A stretch of 7,021 bases of DNA from an uncultured Pseudodesulfovibrio sp. (GCA_947259235.1 CAMYLL010000139.1:1-7021); one strand, 5' to 3'; counted from the stretch's first letter, positions 1-6,602 are shown. Notes: a model not told the origin generated them from the letters alone. Made by a program: numbers and translations.

Positions 1-1454
1 ATGCGCTCCAGGGTGTCGATATCCGAGTGCAGGTAACGCGACGCCACGCCCATGGAGTTGAGGTAGTCGTTGAGATCCTCGGCCATGCGTTTGGTCAGCG
101 TGGTCACCAGCACGCGCTCGTTCCGCGTCTGCCTTTTCTTACACTCGGACAGCAAATCGTCAATCTGTCCGTGCACCTTTCGCACTTCAATGACCGGGTC
201 GAGCAATCCCGTGGGCCGGATGATCTGCTCGACCACAACCCCCTGGGACAGGTTCAGCTCCAGATGGCCCGGTGTAGCCGAAACGTAGACGGCCTGCCCC
301 ACGCGCTCCTGAAACTCGTCGTAACTCAGGGGCCGGTTGTCCAGGGCCGAGGGCAGCCTGAAACCGAAATCAACCAACGTGGTCTTGCGCGAGCGGTCGC
401 CGTTGAACATGCCGCCCACCTGGGGCAGGGCGATGTGCGACTCGTCCACGAACAGAATGAAGTCATCGGGAAAATAGTCCAGCAGAGTGGCCGGAGGCTG
501 GCCCGTGGTGCGTCCATCCAGATGACGCGAGTAGTTTTCGATGCCGTTGCAGTATCCCAGCTCCTCGATGATTTCGAGATCGTACATGGTCCGCTGTTCC
601 AGCCGCTGGGCTTCCACCAGCTTGTTCGCCGCCTTGAACTCCGTCAGGCGCAGACGCAGCTCCTCGCGAATATCGTTTACGGCTCGATCGAGGTTGTCGC
701 GGTCAGAGACAAAGTGGCTGCCGGGATAGATGACAGTTTTCCTGAGCCGGTCCTTGATCTCGCCCGTGAGCGGATCGGTCTCGGACAGGGAGTCGATCTC
801 GTCTCCGAAGAATTCGATACGCAGGGCCTTTTCACGGCTGTAGGCAGGAATGATCTCCACCACGTCGCCGCGCACGCGAAACGTCCCGCGATGGAAATCG
901 TAGTCGTTGCGTTCGTAATGAATCTCCACCAGCCGCGTGAGCAGGGACTCCATGGACATGGCCTGCCCCTCTTCCACGGGAATGACCATCTTGGCATAGA
1001 AATCTGGCGAGCCCAGACCATAGATGCAGGACACCGAGGCCACGATGAGGACGTCGCGCCGGGTCAGCAGGGCGTGGGTGGCGGCATGGCGCAACTTGTC
1101 GATGTCGTCGTTGATGGACGAATCCTTCTCGATGTAGACATCGGAGTGCGGGAGATAGGCTTCAGGCTGATAGTAATCGTAATAACTGACGAAATATTCA
1201 ACGGCGTTGTCCGGGAAGAGTCCCCGGAACTCCGTATAGAGCTGCGCCGCCAATGTCTTGTTGGGGGCCAGGATCAGGGCGGGCCTGTCGAGCTGGGCCA
1301 CCACGTTGGCCATGGTGAAGGTCTTGCCCGTGCCGGTGGCTCCGAGGAGCACCTGGTCACGCATACCGGCCTCCAACCCCTCGGCCAGTTGCCTGATGGC
1401 CTCCGGCTGATCCCCCTTGGGGGTATATTCGCTGACAAGTCTGAACTCTGGCAT
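1..1454 (-). CDS. uvrB: UvrABC excinuclease subunit B, N-terminal 484 residues (3' end outside window)
   Basis: This encodes the DNA damage-verifying helicase-like subunit of nucleotide excision repair. It is loaded onto DNA by UvrA and recruits UvrC for incision. The frame starts at the ATG 1454-1452 and runs off the left edge at residue 484 of a usual ~670. The second RecA-like domain is therefore incomplete, and the C-terminal UVR motif that contacts UvrC is not visible. Seen in the translation: a Q-motif-like [11 protein letters not shown] (10-20), Walker A GATGTGKT (38-45), the aromatic beta-hairpin region around [10 protein letters not shown] (91-100) that clamps DNA, and a Walker B-type DESH (337-340). 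The start matches the conserved family N-terminus, and no in-frame start codon appears just upstream. The ribosome binding site is poor: the bases before the ATG read TTAAGCGATTC with no clear AGGAG. Upstream it diverges from the gene at 1543. The family call is essentially certain; only the unseen C-terminus is unknown. Confidence 0.97.
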   Translation of the reverse strand, partial: MPEFRLVSEYTPKGDQPEAIRQLAEGLEAGMRDQVLLGATGTGKTFTMANVVAQLDRPALILAPNKTLAAQLYTEFRGLFPDNAVEYFVSYYDYYQPEAYLPHSDVYIEKDSSINDDIDKLRHAATHALLTRRDVLIVASVSCIYGLGSPDFYAKMVIPVEEGQAMSMESLLTRLVEIHYERNDYDFHRGTFRVRGDVVEIIPAYSREKALRIEFFGDEIDSLSETDPLTGEIKDRLRKTVIYPGSHFVSDRDNLDRAVNDIREELRLRLTEFKAANKLVEAQRLEQRTMYDLEIIEELGYCNGIENYSRHLDGRTTGQPPATLLDYFPDDFILFVDESHIALPQVGGMFNGDRSRKTTLVDFGFRLPSALDNRPLSYDEFQERVGQAVYVSATPGHLELNLSQGVVVEQIIRPTGLLDPVIEVRKVHGQIDDLLSECKKRQTRNERVLVTTLTKRMAEDLNDYLNSMGVASRYLHSDIDTLER

Positions 1455-1484
1455 GAATCGCTTAACGCACCACTTGAGAAAACC

Positions 1485-1513
1485 CGTTAAAAGACGTAAC
1501 GCTCAATCATAAT
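1485..1513. promoter_or_regulatory. Candidate uvrB promoter/operator: dyad plus -10-like boxes in the divergent gap
   Basis: The 88-base gap between uvrB and the divergent gene contains a perfect short dyad, CGTTA-N7-TAACG (1485-1501). A related TTAACG lies at 1462-1467. On the minus strand a TATGAT (1511-1506, 5/6 match to TATAAT) would place a uvrB start site near 1499, inside the dyad. On the plus strand an overlapping CATAAT (1508-1513) could serve the gene at 1543. Neither has a convincing -35 box at normal spacing. The geometry suits a repressor site, and uvrB is often under LexA control. However, the dyad matches neither the E. coli CTGT-N8-ACAG nor the Bacillus GAAC-N4-GTTC LexA box, so the regulator is unknown. 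Confidence 0.35.
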
Positions 1514-1542
1514 CCCACATTCGACACGCACGGAGCAAAGCA

Positions 1543-2013
1543 ATGGATATAGAGATCATCACACCGCAATCCCCACCGCCGACCCCCTACGCTCACACCC
1601 TGTCCATGGTCATCAAGAGCTTCAAGGGCCGCCGCAACGTGGAAGTCCACCTCTTCCGGGGGAGCTGGGACCAGGCGGCCGAGACGGCCCTGCCCTGGGA
1701 CGTCCTCATTGAAGGCGAAACTCATACGGGACCCGACGAATCGGCCCGCAAAGTGATCATGGAGGCGTTCACCGACGATGAACGCGACCGCATTGTAACC
1801 TATCTGAAAGAACAATACTCCACAAGACTTGCGGCCATACGCTCCACCCCGCTGAGCTTCCCCGTCCCCAAGGGGCTGTCGGGGCTGTCGCAGGCCGAAC
1901 CGGGGAAAGGCGTCGGCTTCATCGACTTCACAAAGATTCCGAGCTGCCATCTCGACATTCCACTCAAGGGATTTTACGACCTGAACAGGCATCCGCCCAT
2001 AGCCGAGGACTAA
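1543..2013 (+). CDS. Uncharacterised 156-residue protein
   Basis: I do not recognise this protein. The start ATG is preceded by GGAG (1532-1535) at 7-base spacing, and third codon positions are mostly G or C as in the neighbouring genes. Both points favour this strand over the overlapping antisense frame. The product looks soluble and cytoplasmic, with no signal peptide or membrane segment. It has a proline-rich N-terminus (SPPPTP, 10-15, including three consecutive prolines). A mixed alpha/beta-looking stretch follows, containing the charged segment FTDDERDRIVTYLKEQY (about 76-92). The C-terminal third has the Gly-rich PKGLSGLSQAEPGKGVGFID and ends with HLDIPLKGFYDL. No catalytic motif is evident. 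It diverges from uvrB and converges on aat, with 34 bases between the two stop codons, so it is probably transcribed alone. It may be a lineage-restricted protein. Confidence 0.8.
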   Translation: MDIEIITPQSPPPTPYAHTLSMVIKSFKGRRNVEVHLFRGSWDQAAETALPWDVLIEGETHTGPDESARKVIMEAFTDDERDRIVTYLKEQYSTRLAAIRSTPLSFPVPKGLSGLSQAEPGKGVGFIDFTKIPSCHLDIPLKGFYDLNRHPPIAED

Positions 2014-2027
2014 ACGGCACTTGCGTA

Positions 2028-2065
2028 CTTGACTGGGCCACGCCGCTCTACCGCGCGCAGTCAAG
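2028..2065. repeat. Inverted repeat in the convergent junction, possible weak bidirectional terminator
   Basis: CTTGACTG (2028-2035) and CAGTCAAG (2058-2065) are perfect 8-base complements separated by 22 bases. They straddle the end of aat, whose TAG lies at 2050-2048, and sit just after the stop of the gene at 2013. The position suits transcript end formation for two converging genes. There is no T-run on either strand and the loop is long, so this is at best an unconventional terminator or an mRNA 3'-end structure, and it may be chance. Confidence 0.25.
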
Positions 2066-2740
2066 GCTCCAGCGGTGATCCATGGTGGGACGGGCCACAG
2101 CCTCGCGCAGCAGGGCCAGGAAGCGGAACCGCAGCATCTCGACGGCCCCGAACCGCAACAGGTGACGGGTTGTCTGCTGGCAGTCGATCATGGAAAACCC
2201 CCACCGCGTCAACTGCTCCACAAGCACGGCAAACGCCGCCTTGGACGCATCCGGCATCGAATAGAACATCGACTCGCCAAAAAACGCCGAGCCGATGGAA
2301 ACCCCATAGAGCCCCCCCACAAGCTCGCCGTCGAGCCATGTCTCCACACTGTGGGCATAACCCAACTCGTGTAGCCCCACATAGGCCCGGACCATGTCGT
2401 CCACGATCCACGTCCCGTCCTGATCAGGCCGGGGAGCGCGGGCACAGGCCCGGATGACGGCGGAGAAATCGGCGTCCATGGTGAAGGTGAAACGCCCGCT
2501 GTTGAGAACCCGGCGCAGACTGCGCGGCAGGTGAAATTGATCAGGCAGCAGCACCAGACGGGGATTGGTGGACCACCACAGGATCGGCGAGCCCTCGGCG
2601 TACCACGGGAAGATGCCGTTGGCATAGGCCGTGAGCAACCGTTTGGGACTGAGATCGCCCCCCACGGCGAGCAGCCCGTCCGGCTCCGCCTCCTCAGGGT
2701 CCGGAAAGACGGGTTTTTCGAAGAGCCTGTATATGGTCAT
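2048..2740 (-). CDS. aat: Leucyl/phenylalanyl-tRNA--protein transferase
   Basis: Aat transfers Leu or Phe from aminoacyl-tRNA to proteins whose N-terminus is Arg or Lys, creating an N-degron for ClpS/ClpAP. The 230-residue product has the normal family length and the family signature near its start: DGLLAVGGDLSP (21-32) followed by AYANGIFPWY (38-47). It has the core motif FFGESMF with E156, then DASKAAF, and MIDCQ containing D186 and Q188. From memory, these three correspond in both residue and number to the proposed catalytic or relay residues of the E. coli enzyme. The start at 2740 is chosen because MTIYRLFEKPVFPDPE is the natural family N-terminus. The frame stays open upstream for 82 codons, but that stretch is opposite clpA's 3' end and the spacer and is not Aat-like. 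The Shine-Dalgarno is weak. It lies 61 bases downstream of clpA on the same strand and is probably co-transcribed with clpS-clpA, subject to the intervening hairpin. Confidence 0.95.
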   Translation of the reverse strand: MTIYRLFEKPVFPDPEEAEPDGLLAVGGDLSPKRLLTAYANGIFPWYAEGSPILWWSTNPRLVLLPDQFHLPRSLRRVLNSGRFTFTMDADFSAVIRACARAPRPDQDGTWIVDDMVRAYVGLHELGYAHSVETWLDGELVGGLYGVSIGSAFFGESMFYSMPDASKAAFAVLVEQLTRWGFSMIDCQQTTRHLLRFGAVEMLRFRFLALLREAVARPTMDHRWSLDCAR

Positions 2741-2762
2741 GCCGGCGGACCCGCAGACGAAA

Positions 2763-2782
2763 GAGGCGGCTTGCGCCGCCTC
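2763..2782 (-). terminator. GC-rich hairpin between clpA and aat, weak terminator or attenuator
   Basis: A perfect 8-bp stem, GAGGCGGC/GCCGCCTC, closes a 4-base loop. Read on the transcribed minus strand the loop is GCAA (a GNRA tetraloop) and the stem is followed by only TTTC. It begins 19 bases after the clpA stop and ends 22 bases before the aat start. The short T-tract argues against efficient intrinsic termination. Partial read-through that lowers aat relative to clpA, or a 3'-end stabiliser for clpSA mRNA, are alternatives. The stem is seen directly; the function is inferred. Confidence 0.45.
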
Positions 2783-2801
2783 GTTACGATTCCTGGTTCG
2801 A

Positions 2802-5156
2802 TCACGACTTCGGCCCGCTGCCGCCTGCCGGTTCGAAGGAAAAGGAGAACTCGCCGGAACCGTCGCCCACGGTCTTGGCCTCGCCCTTCTTCCCCTTGCC
2901 CTTTCGAGCAGACGTCCCGGCCACGGACACGGTAACCACCCCGCCCCTGGCCAGTTCGCCAAAGAGCAGCTCGTCGGCGATGACATCCTTGATCTCTGTC
3001 TGGATGACGCGTCCCATTGGCCGCGCGCCCATGTCCGGGTCGTGCCCCAGCTCGGCCATACGGGTACGCGCCTCGGGGGTCAGAGTCACCACAACGCGCC
3101 GGTCCTGAAGCTGGTCGTTGAGCTCCTTGATGAACTTGTCGACGATCATCTCCATCACGGGCTGCTCCAGCGAACTGAAGGCCACCATGGAGTCGAGACG
3201 GTTGCGGAATTCCGGGCTGAAGAGCTTCTCGAGAGCCTTCATGGCCCCGCCCTTGCGGTCGGAATTCTTGTCGCGCTGGAAGCCTATGGCTCCCTTTGCC
3301 ATCTCGCGCGCACCTGCGTTCGAGGTCATCAGCAGGATGACGTGCCTGAAATCCGCCTTGCGGCCGTTGTTGTCGGTCAGGGTCGCATAGTCCATGACCT
3401 GCAAAAGGATGTTGAAGACGTCGGGATGGGCCTTCTCTATCTCGTCGAAGAGCACCACGCAGTGAGGCTTCTTGCGCACGCCTTCGGTGAGCAGGCCGCC
3501 CTGGTCGAAACCGACATAGCCGGGAGGCGCGCCGATGAGTCTGGCCACCGCGTGCTTCTCCATGTACTCGCTCATGTCGAAACGCAGGAAGCCGATCCCC
3601 AGCACCTTGGCCAGTTGGCGTGCCAGCTCGGTCTTGCCGACGCCGGTGGGTCCGGTGAGCAGGAAGCTGCCTACGGGCCGTCCCATCTGGCGCATGCCCG
3701 CCCGGGAGCGCTTGATGGACTTGGCCAGCGCCCGGACGGCCTCGTCCTGGCCGAAGACCACGGACTTGAGATCGTCCTCGAGATGCTGCAGACGGGAACG
3801 GTCGGACACCGTCAGCCTTCGGGCAGGGATGCGGGCCATGCGGGCCACGACCTTCTCGATATCCTGCACCTTGATCCGATCGCCCTTGCGCGAACGGGCC
3901 GAGAGCTTGTAGAGCGCGCCCGCCTCGTCCATGACGTCGATGGCCTTGTCAGGCATGTGTCTGTCCGTAATGTAACGGTCAGACAGCTCGGCGGCGGCCT
4001 TGAGGGAGAAGTGGGTATAGTTGACCCCGTGGAAATCCTCATAGTGAGGCTTGAGCCCCTTGAGGATGGCGATGGTCTCCTCCACCGAGGGTTCTGCTAT
4101 CTCTATCTTCTGGAACCGGCGCGACAGGGCGCGGTCCTTCTCGAAATGGTTCTTGTACTCCTCGAAGGTCGTGGACCCGATGCACCGGATTTCGCCGGAC
4201 TGGAGCAGGGGCTTGAGGATATTCGAGGCGTCCATGCTGCCGCCGCTCACCGAGCCCGCGCCGACGATGGTATGAATCTCGTCCACGAACATGATGGCGC
4301 CCTTGATGGTCTTGAGCTGGGCCAGGACGTTCTTGAGCCGGGCCTCGAAGTCGCCGCGGTACTTGGTTCCCGCCAGGAGCGAGCCCATGTCCAGGGCGTA
4401 TATCTCCGCATCCAGGAAATCGGGCGGCACGTGGCCTTCGACGATCATCAGAGCCAGCCCCTCCGCCATGGCCGTCTTGCCCACGCCGGGATCGCCCACA
4501 AAGATGGGGTTGTTCTTACGGCGGCGGGAAAGCACCTGCACCGTGCGCTCGAGTTCCTCGCTACGCCCGATAAGGGGATCAATGAGGCCCAGGGCGGCCC
4601 TGTCGGTCAGGTTGACGGTATACTCTTCCAGGGGGCTCTTCTTGCCGCCCGGCTTGCCGTCCAGGGGCTGGGGCTTGGCGGGCTGCTCCGCGCCCATGTC
4701 GTTCCACTCCTGCCCCGTGGACATGCCGTGCGAGATGAACTCCAGGATGTCCAGCCGGGAAACGTCGTGGGTACGCAGGAAGTAGACCGCGTAGGAATCC
4801 TCCTCGTCGAACATGGCGGCCAGGACATCGCCAACCTCGACAACGTTCTTGCCCGAGGCCTTCTTCTGCCACACGGCCCGCTGGAGCACGCGCCGCACTC
4901 CAAGGGTCTGGATGACCTCGGTCTCGGTATCCGCAGGCAGGGATTCCATGTTTTCCACAAAGAACCTGCCGAGCTGATCGCGCAGCTTGTCCATCTCCGC
5001 GCCGCAGGCCTCAAGAATCTCCTCCCCCTGTTCGCCGGAAGAAATGGCGTAGAGGAGGTGCTCCAGCGTCAGAAATTCGTGGTTACGCCGCTTGACCTCG
5101 TTCACAGCCGACGTCAGCGCGTTTTCAAGTTCCTTGCTCAGCATCGTCATATTCAT
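2802..5156 (-). CDS. clpA: ATP-dependent Clp protease ATP-binding subunit ClpA
   Basis: This is a hexameric AAA+ unfoldase that feeds substrates into ClpP and is redirected to N-degron substrates by ClpS. The 784-residue frame has the full ClpA architecture. An N-terminal Clp_N repeat domain (about 1-145), which docks ClpS, comes first. AAA domain 1 follows, with Walker A GDPGVGKT (221-228) and Walker B FVDEIH (D292/E293). AAA domain 2 has Walker A GPTGVGKT (502-509) and Walker B LFDEIEKAH (D571/E572). An IGF tripeptide (624-626) sits in the loop that binds ClpP clefts, and the C-terminal small domain ends the protein. Its ATG overlaps the clpS stop as ATGA (5156-5153), indicating translational coupling. 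AAGG lies only 3 bases before this ATG and 9 before the in-frame ATG at 5150, so initiation at 5150 is possible. The fifth residue, in MLSKELE, aligns with the E. coli start. It is slightly longer than E. coli ClpA (758 residues), partly through a Lys/Gly-rich insertion (752-761) near the C-terminus. Confidence 0.97.
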   Translation of the reverse strand: MNMTMLSKELENALTSAVNEVKRRNHEFLTLEHLLYAISSGEQGEEILEACGAEMDKLRDQLGRFFVENMESLPADTETEVIQTLGVRRVLQRAVWQKKASGKNVVEVGDVLAAMFDEEDSYAVYFLRTHDVSRLDILEFISHGMSTGQEWNDMGAEQPAKPQPLDGKPGGKKSPLEEYTVNLTDRAALGLIDPLIGRSEELERTVQVLSRRRKNNPIFVGDPGVGKTAMAEGLALMIVEGHVPPDFLDAEIYALDMGSLLAGTKYRGDFEARLKNVLAQLKTIKGAIMFVDEIHTIVGAGSVSGGSMDASNILKPLLQSGEIRCIGSTTFEEYKNHFEKDRALSRRFQKIEIAEPSVEETIAILKGLKPHYEDFHGVNYTHFSLKAAAELSDRYITDRHMPDKAIDVMDEAGALYKLSARSRKGDRIKVQDIEKVVARMARIPARRLTVSDRSRLQHLEDDLKSVVFGQDEAVRALAKSIKRSRAGMRQMGRPVGSFLLTGPTGVGKTELARQLAKVLGIGFLRFDMSEYMEKHAVARLIGAPPGYVGFDQGGLLTEGVRKKPHCVVLFDEIEKAHPDVFNILLQVMDYATLTDNNGRKADFRHVILLMTSNAGAREMAKGAIGFQRDKNSDRKGGAMKALEKLFSPEFRNRLDSMVAFSSLEQPVMEMIVDKFIKELNDQLQDRRVVVTLTPEARTRMAELGHDPDMGARPMGRVIQTEIKDVIADELLFGELARGGVVTVSVAGTSARKGKGKKGEAKTVGDGSGEFSFSFEPAGGSGPKS

Positions 5157-5467
5157 TCACCTTCCATGCTGCACTTGAGCGGGAAGCCCGCGCCCCTCGC
5201 CAGCCTGTGGACCATGTCTACTTTGGTTTCGGCAACTTCGGCGGTGTATGTCCCGCAGACGCCGTAGCCCTGGCTGTGAACGGCCAACATGATGGCCGTC
5301 GCCTGGGACTCGTTCTTGCCGAACACCCGCACGAGCACCTCGATCACGAAGTCCATGGTCGTGTAATCGTCGTTATGCAAAAGAACCTTATACTTCCTGG
5401 GTTCCCTGACTTCACGTTCGTCAAAAAGCTCTGAATCGAACTGATCACCGGTAAAAGGGTCGCTCAT
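5153..5467 (-). CDS. clpS: ClpAP adaptor protein ClpS (N-recognin)
   Basis: ClpS binds the primary N-degrons Leu, Phe, Tyr and Trp and delivers the proteins to ClpA. The 104 residues comprise a flexible acidic N-terminal extension (1-23), needed in the family for delivery, and a compact core. The binding-pocket residues are all present: N32-D33-D34 in HNDDYT, gatekeeper M38, and H64 in LAVHSQG. The conserved C-terminal stretch TAEVAETKVDMV is also present (75-86). The pocket therefore looks like a canonical bulky-hydrophobic N-recognin rather than a diverged paralogue. A GGAG stands 10 bases before the ATG. The gene is first in the clpS-clpA-aat cluster, has its own promoter, and its TGA overlaps the clpA ATG. 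Confidence 0.97.
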   Translation of the reverse strand: MSDPFTGDQFDSELFDEREVREPRKYKVLLHNDDYTTMDFVIEVLVRVFGKNESQATAIMLAVHSQGYGVCGTYTAEVAETKVDMVHRLARGAGFPLKCSMEGE

Positions 5468-5508
5468 GGGCGGTGTTCTCCAACAATCCTCATTTTTCTG
5501 TCAGTACC

Positions 5509-5537
5509 AATATAAATTCCTTTCCCCCGCCTGTCGA
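5509..5537 (-). promoter_or_regulatory. Sigma-70-type promoter for clpS-clpA(-aat)
   Basis: On the minus strand, TCGACA (5537-5532, 5/6 match to TTGACA) is separated by exactly 17 bases from TATATT (5514-5509, 5/6 match to TATAAT). The predicted start is near 5502, giving a leader of about 35 bases before the clpS ATG. This A/T-rich stretch stands out from the GC-rich surroundings. It begins about 10 bases beyond the stop codon of the upstream CYTH gene, so clpS need not depend on read-through from that gene. No repressor dyad is apparent. Confidence 0.65.
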
Positions 5538-5547
5538 GGGACGAAAC

Positions 5548-6144
5548 CTAAACTTTCCCCATTTCATCCAAAAGCCCGGCCCGTTCTATGTCGGAGAAGA
5601 CGAAGCTTTCATCGGGATCAAGGCCGCATGCGGCGCGATATTCAAGGTTCAGGGCATGATAGCTCGCCTTGGTCGTGACCGCCTGCTCAAGCTCCAAGGC
5701 TCCCGCACAGACAGGCACGGTTTCCTCGCTGCCCTCGATCTCGACATAGTCGCCAAACGGAAGATGGTCCAGGCACACGGTGCAGCCGAGATGTTTCCAC
5801 TTTTCACGAACCTTCTCGTAGGCAAAGGCAACGGAAAACCCGAGGGCCTCCAGCGATGCCCGCATGACATCGAAGTCACCCACAACGGTCTCCAGCTCCT
5901 CGCGCACCTTGAGCGCAGACCCTGCATCCTTCGAGGACGGCCGCTTGACGGTGAGCACGGCCTCGCCCTGTCGGCTGCGGAGGCGCAGGAGCGTTCCGGC
6001 AGCCATGAGCGAGCGATCCGGCCGGTCAAAAACGAGATTGGACTCGAAATAGCGGCCCAGTGACCGCGCTCCGGCAGCCTCCAGTCGGCGGCTCACCCCG
6101 TCAAGGTCGACATCAATATACTTCAGTTCACACTCGAGGCCCAT
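5548..6144 (-). CDS. CYTH domain protein, class IV adenylate cyclase / triphosphatase family
   Basis: The CYTH (CyaB/thiamine triphosphatase) fold is a beta-barrel tunnel that binds triphosphate substrates with metal. Family members are class IV adenylate cyclases or inorganic/thiamine triphosphatases. The 198-residue protein starts with the defining ExExK signature (E4-C-E6-L-K8). It then has R54-L-R56, K67 in LTVKRP, K79-R81 followed by acidic E82/E83/E85, K111-x-R113, D126 in CLDHLPFG, and E135/E137 in YVEIEG. This ordered series of charged residues is the family's active-site pattern and appears complete. The SYHAL near the C-terminus is also typical, and the overall layout resembles CyaB most. 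Substrate cannot be decided from sequence: cAMP synthesis and triphosphate hydrolysis are both possible. A good GGAGGT (6159-6154) precedes the ATG by 9 bases. It diverges from crcB over 45 bases and lies upstream of clpS on the same strand. Confidence 0.88.
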   Translation of the reverse strand: MGLECELKYIDVDLDGVSRRLEAAGARSLGRYFESNLVFDRPDRSLMAAGTLLRLRSRQGEAVLTVKRPSSKDAGSALKVREELETVVGDFDVMRASLEALGFSVAFAYEKVREKWKHLGCTVCLDHLPFGDYVEIEGSEETVPVCAGALELEQAVTTKASYHALNLEYRAACGLDPDESFVFSDIERAGLLDEMGKV

Positions 6145-6162
6145 TGGCTTTTTACCTCCGAC

Positions 6163-6190
6163 TTGCTATGAGGACACCAGGATATAGCAA
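6163..6190. promoter_or_regulatory. Dyad in the CYTH/crcB divergent intergenic region (possible operator or RNA hairpin)
   Basis: TTGCTAT (6163-6169) and ATAGCAA (6184-6190) are perfect complements separated by 14 bases, so the arms are centred 21 bases (about two helical turns) apart. The dyad lies within the 45 bases shared by the two divergent genes. Each arm contains a TGC-TAT stretch resembling an extended -10 for its own direction. On crcB mRNA the same arms could form a 7-bp stem whose loop holds the AGGA ribosome binding site (6179-6182) and whose 3' arm includes the A of the start codon. Operator, back-to-back promoters or a start-site-occluding hairpin are all possible readings. No fluoride riboswitch consensus is present here. 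Confidence 0.35.
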
Positions 6191-6567
6191 TGTTGATGAA
6201 ATTTCTTTATCTTTCGCTGGGCGGAGCCGCCGGAACCGTGTCCCGCTACTGGCTCTCCGGCGTGGCCCAAAGGCTGTCCGGGGGCGGGTTCCCCCTGGGC
6301 ACCTTCGCGGTCAACATCGTCGGCTGCCTGCTCTTCGGCGCGGTGTGGGGATACTTTGAAAACCGCCTGCTGCCCGGCAGCGAGATGCGCCTGCTCGCCC
6401 TGACGGGGTTCATGGGCGCGTTCACCACCTTCTCCACATACATGTTCGAGACGGCCGAACTGGTCAAGTTCGGCCAGTACGCCATGGCCCTGCTCAACGT
6501 CGTCGGCCAGAGCGTGGCCGGGCTGGTTCTCGTGCTGGTCGGCATCGCGCTTGGCAGGCTGCTCTAG
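6190..6567 (+). CDS. crcB: Fluoride ion channel CrcB/Fluc
   Basis: This small inner-membrane protein forms dual-topology dimers that let fluoride leave the cell. The 125 residues have four predicted membrane segments (about 4-28, 35-56, 67-89 and 97-122), as the family does. Family motifs seen: GGAAGTVSRY (11-20), the GTFAVNIVG stretch with pore-lining N42 (37-45), and GFMGAFTTFSTY (73-84). The last motif contains F81, one of the two aromatic-box positions that flank the fluoride path. The second position, Phe in E. coli and the structurally studied Flucs, is Tyr here (Y84). This is probably tolerated but is a visible departure. ATG 6190 is preferred because AGGA (6179-6182) sits 7 bases upstream; the in-frame ATG at 6196 is spaced less well. 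It is followed after 35 bases by a DUF190 gene, a pairing seen in other bacteria. Confidence 0.95.
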   Translation: MLMKFLYLSLGGAAGTVSRYWLSGVAQRLSGGGFPLGTFAVNIVGCLLFGAVWGYFENRLLPGSEMRLLALTGFMGAFTTFSTYMFETAELVKFGQYAMALLNVVGQSVAGLVLVLVGIALGRLL

Positions 6568-6569
6568 CC

Positions 6570-6583
6570 CGGCCGCAAGGCCG
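6570..6583 (+). repeat. Small intercistronic hairpin between crcB and the DUF190 gene
   Basis: The sequence CGGCC-GCAA-GGCCG forms a 5-bp GC stem with a GCAA tetraloop, three bases after the crcB stop and 8 bases before the downstream GGGGA ribosome binding site. No T-run follows, so it is unlikely to terminate transcription. A role in mRNA stability or in setting the crcB:DUF190 ratio is a guess. Confidence 0.4.
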
Positions 6584-6602
6584 CAAAATCCGGGGAAATA
6601 CC

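Noticed and set aside
27..1490. A 487-codon open frame on the plus strand opposite uvrB
   Set aside because: It is an antisense shadow of uvrB, whose Walker A, beta-hairpin and DESH motifs are intact on the minus strand.
1455..1542. Classical LexA box upstream of uvrB
   Set aside because: Neither CTGT-N8-ACAG nor GAAC-N4-GTTC is present; only the different CGTTA-N7-TAACG dyad was found.
1507..2064. A 185-codon minus-strand frame overlapping the 156-residue gene
   Set aside because: It lacks a good ribosome binding site, would overlap the 3' end of aat, and is less protein-like. The plus-strand frame has GGAG at ideal spacing and host-like codon use.
2741..2986. Upstream extension of the aat frame by 82 codons
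   Set aside because: The extra sequence is Arg/Pro-rich shadow of clpA's 3' end plus the spacer hairpin. The family N-terminus begins at the ATG at 2740.
2631..5267. An 878-codon open frame on the plus strand opposite clpA
   Set aside because: It is antisense to a complete, motif-bearing ClpA. Long antisense frames are expected in GC-rich genes with G/C third positions, and the translation resembles no family.
6144..6172. Possible crcB promoter TTGGCT-N17-TATGAG
   Set aside because: Each box matches only 4/6, and the predicted start (~6179) would fall on the ribosome binding site, leaving almost no leader.
6145..6189. Fluoride riboswitch ahead of crcB
   Set aside because: Only 45 bases are available and the characteristic GGNGAUGG...UUCGCC pseudoknot pattern is absent.
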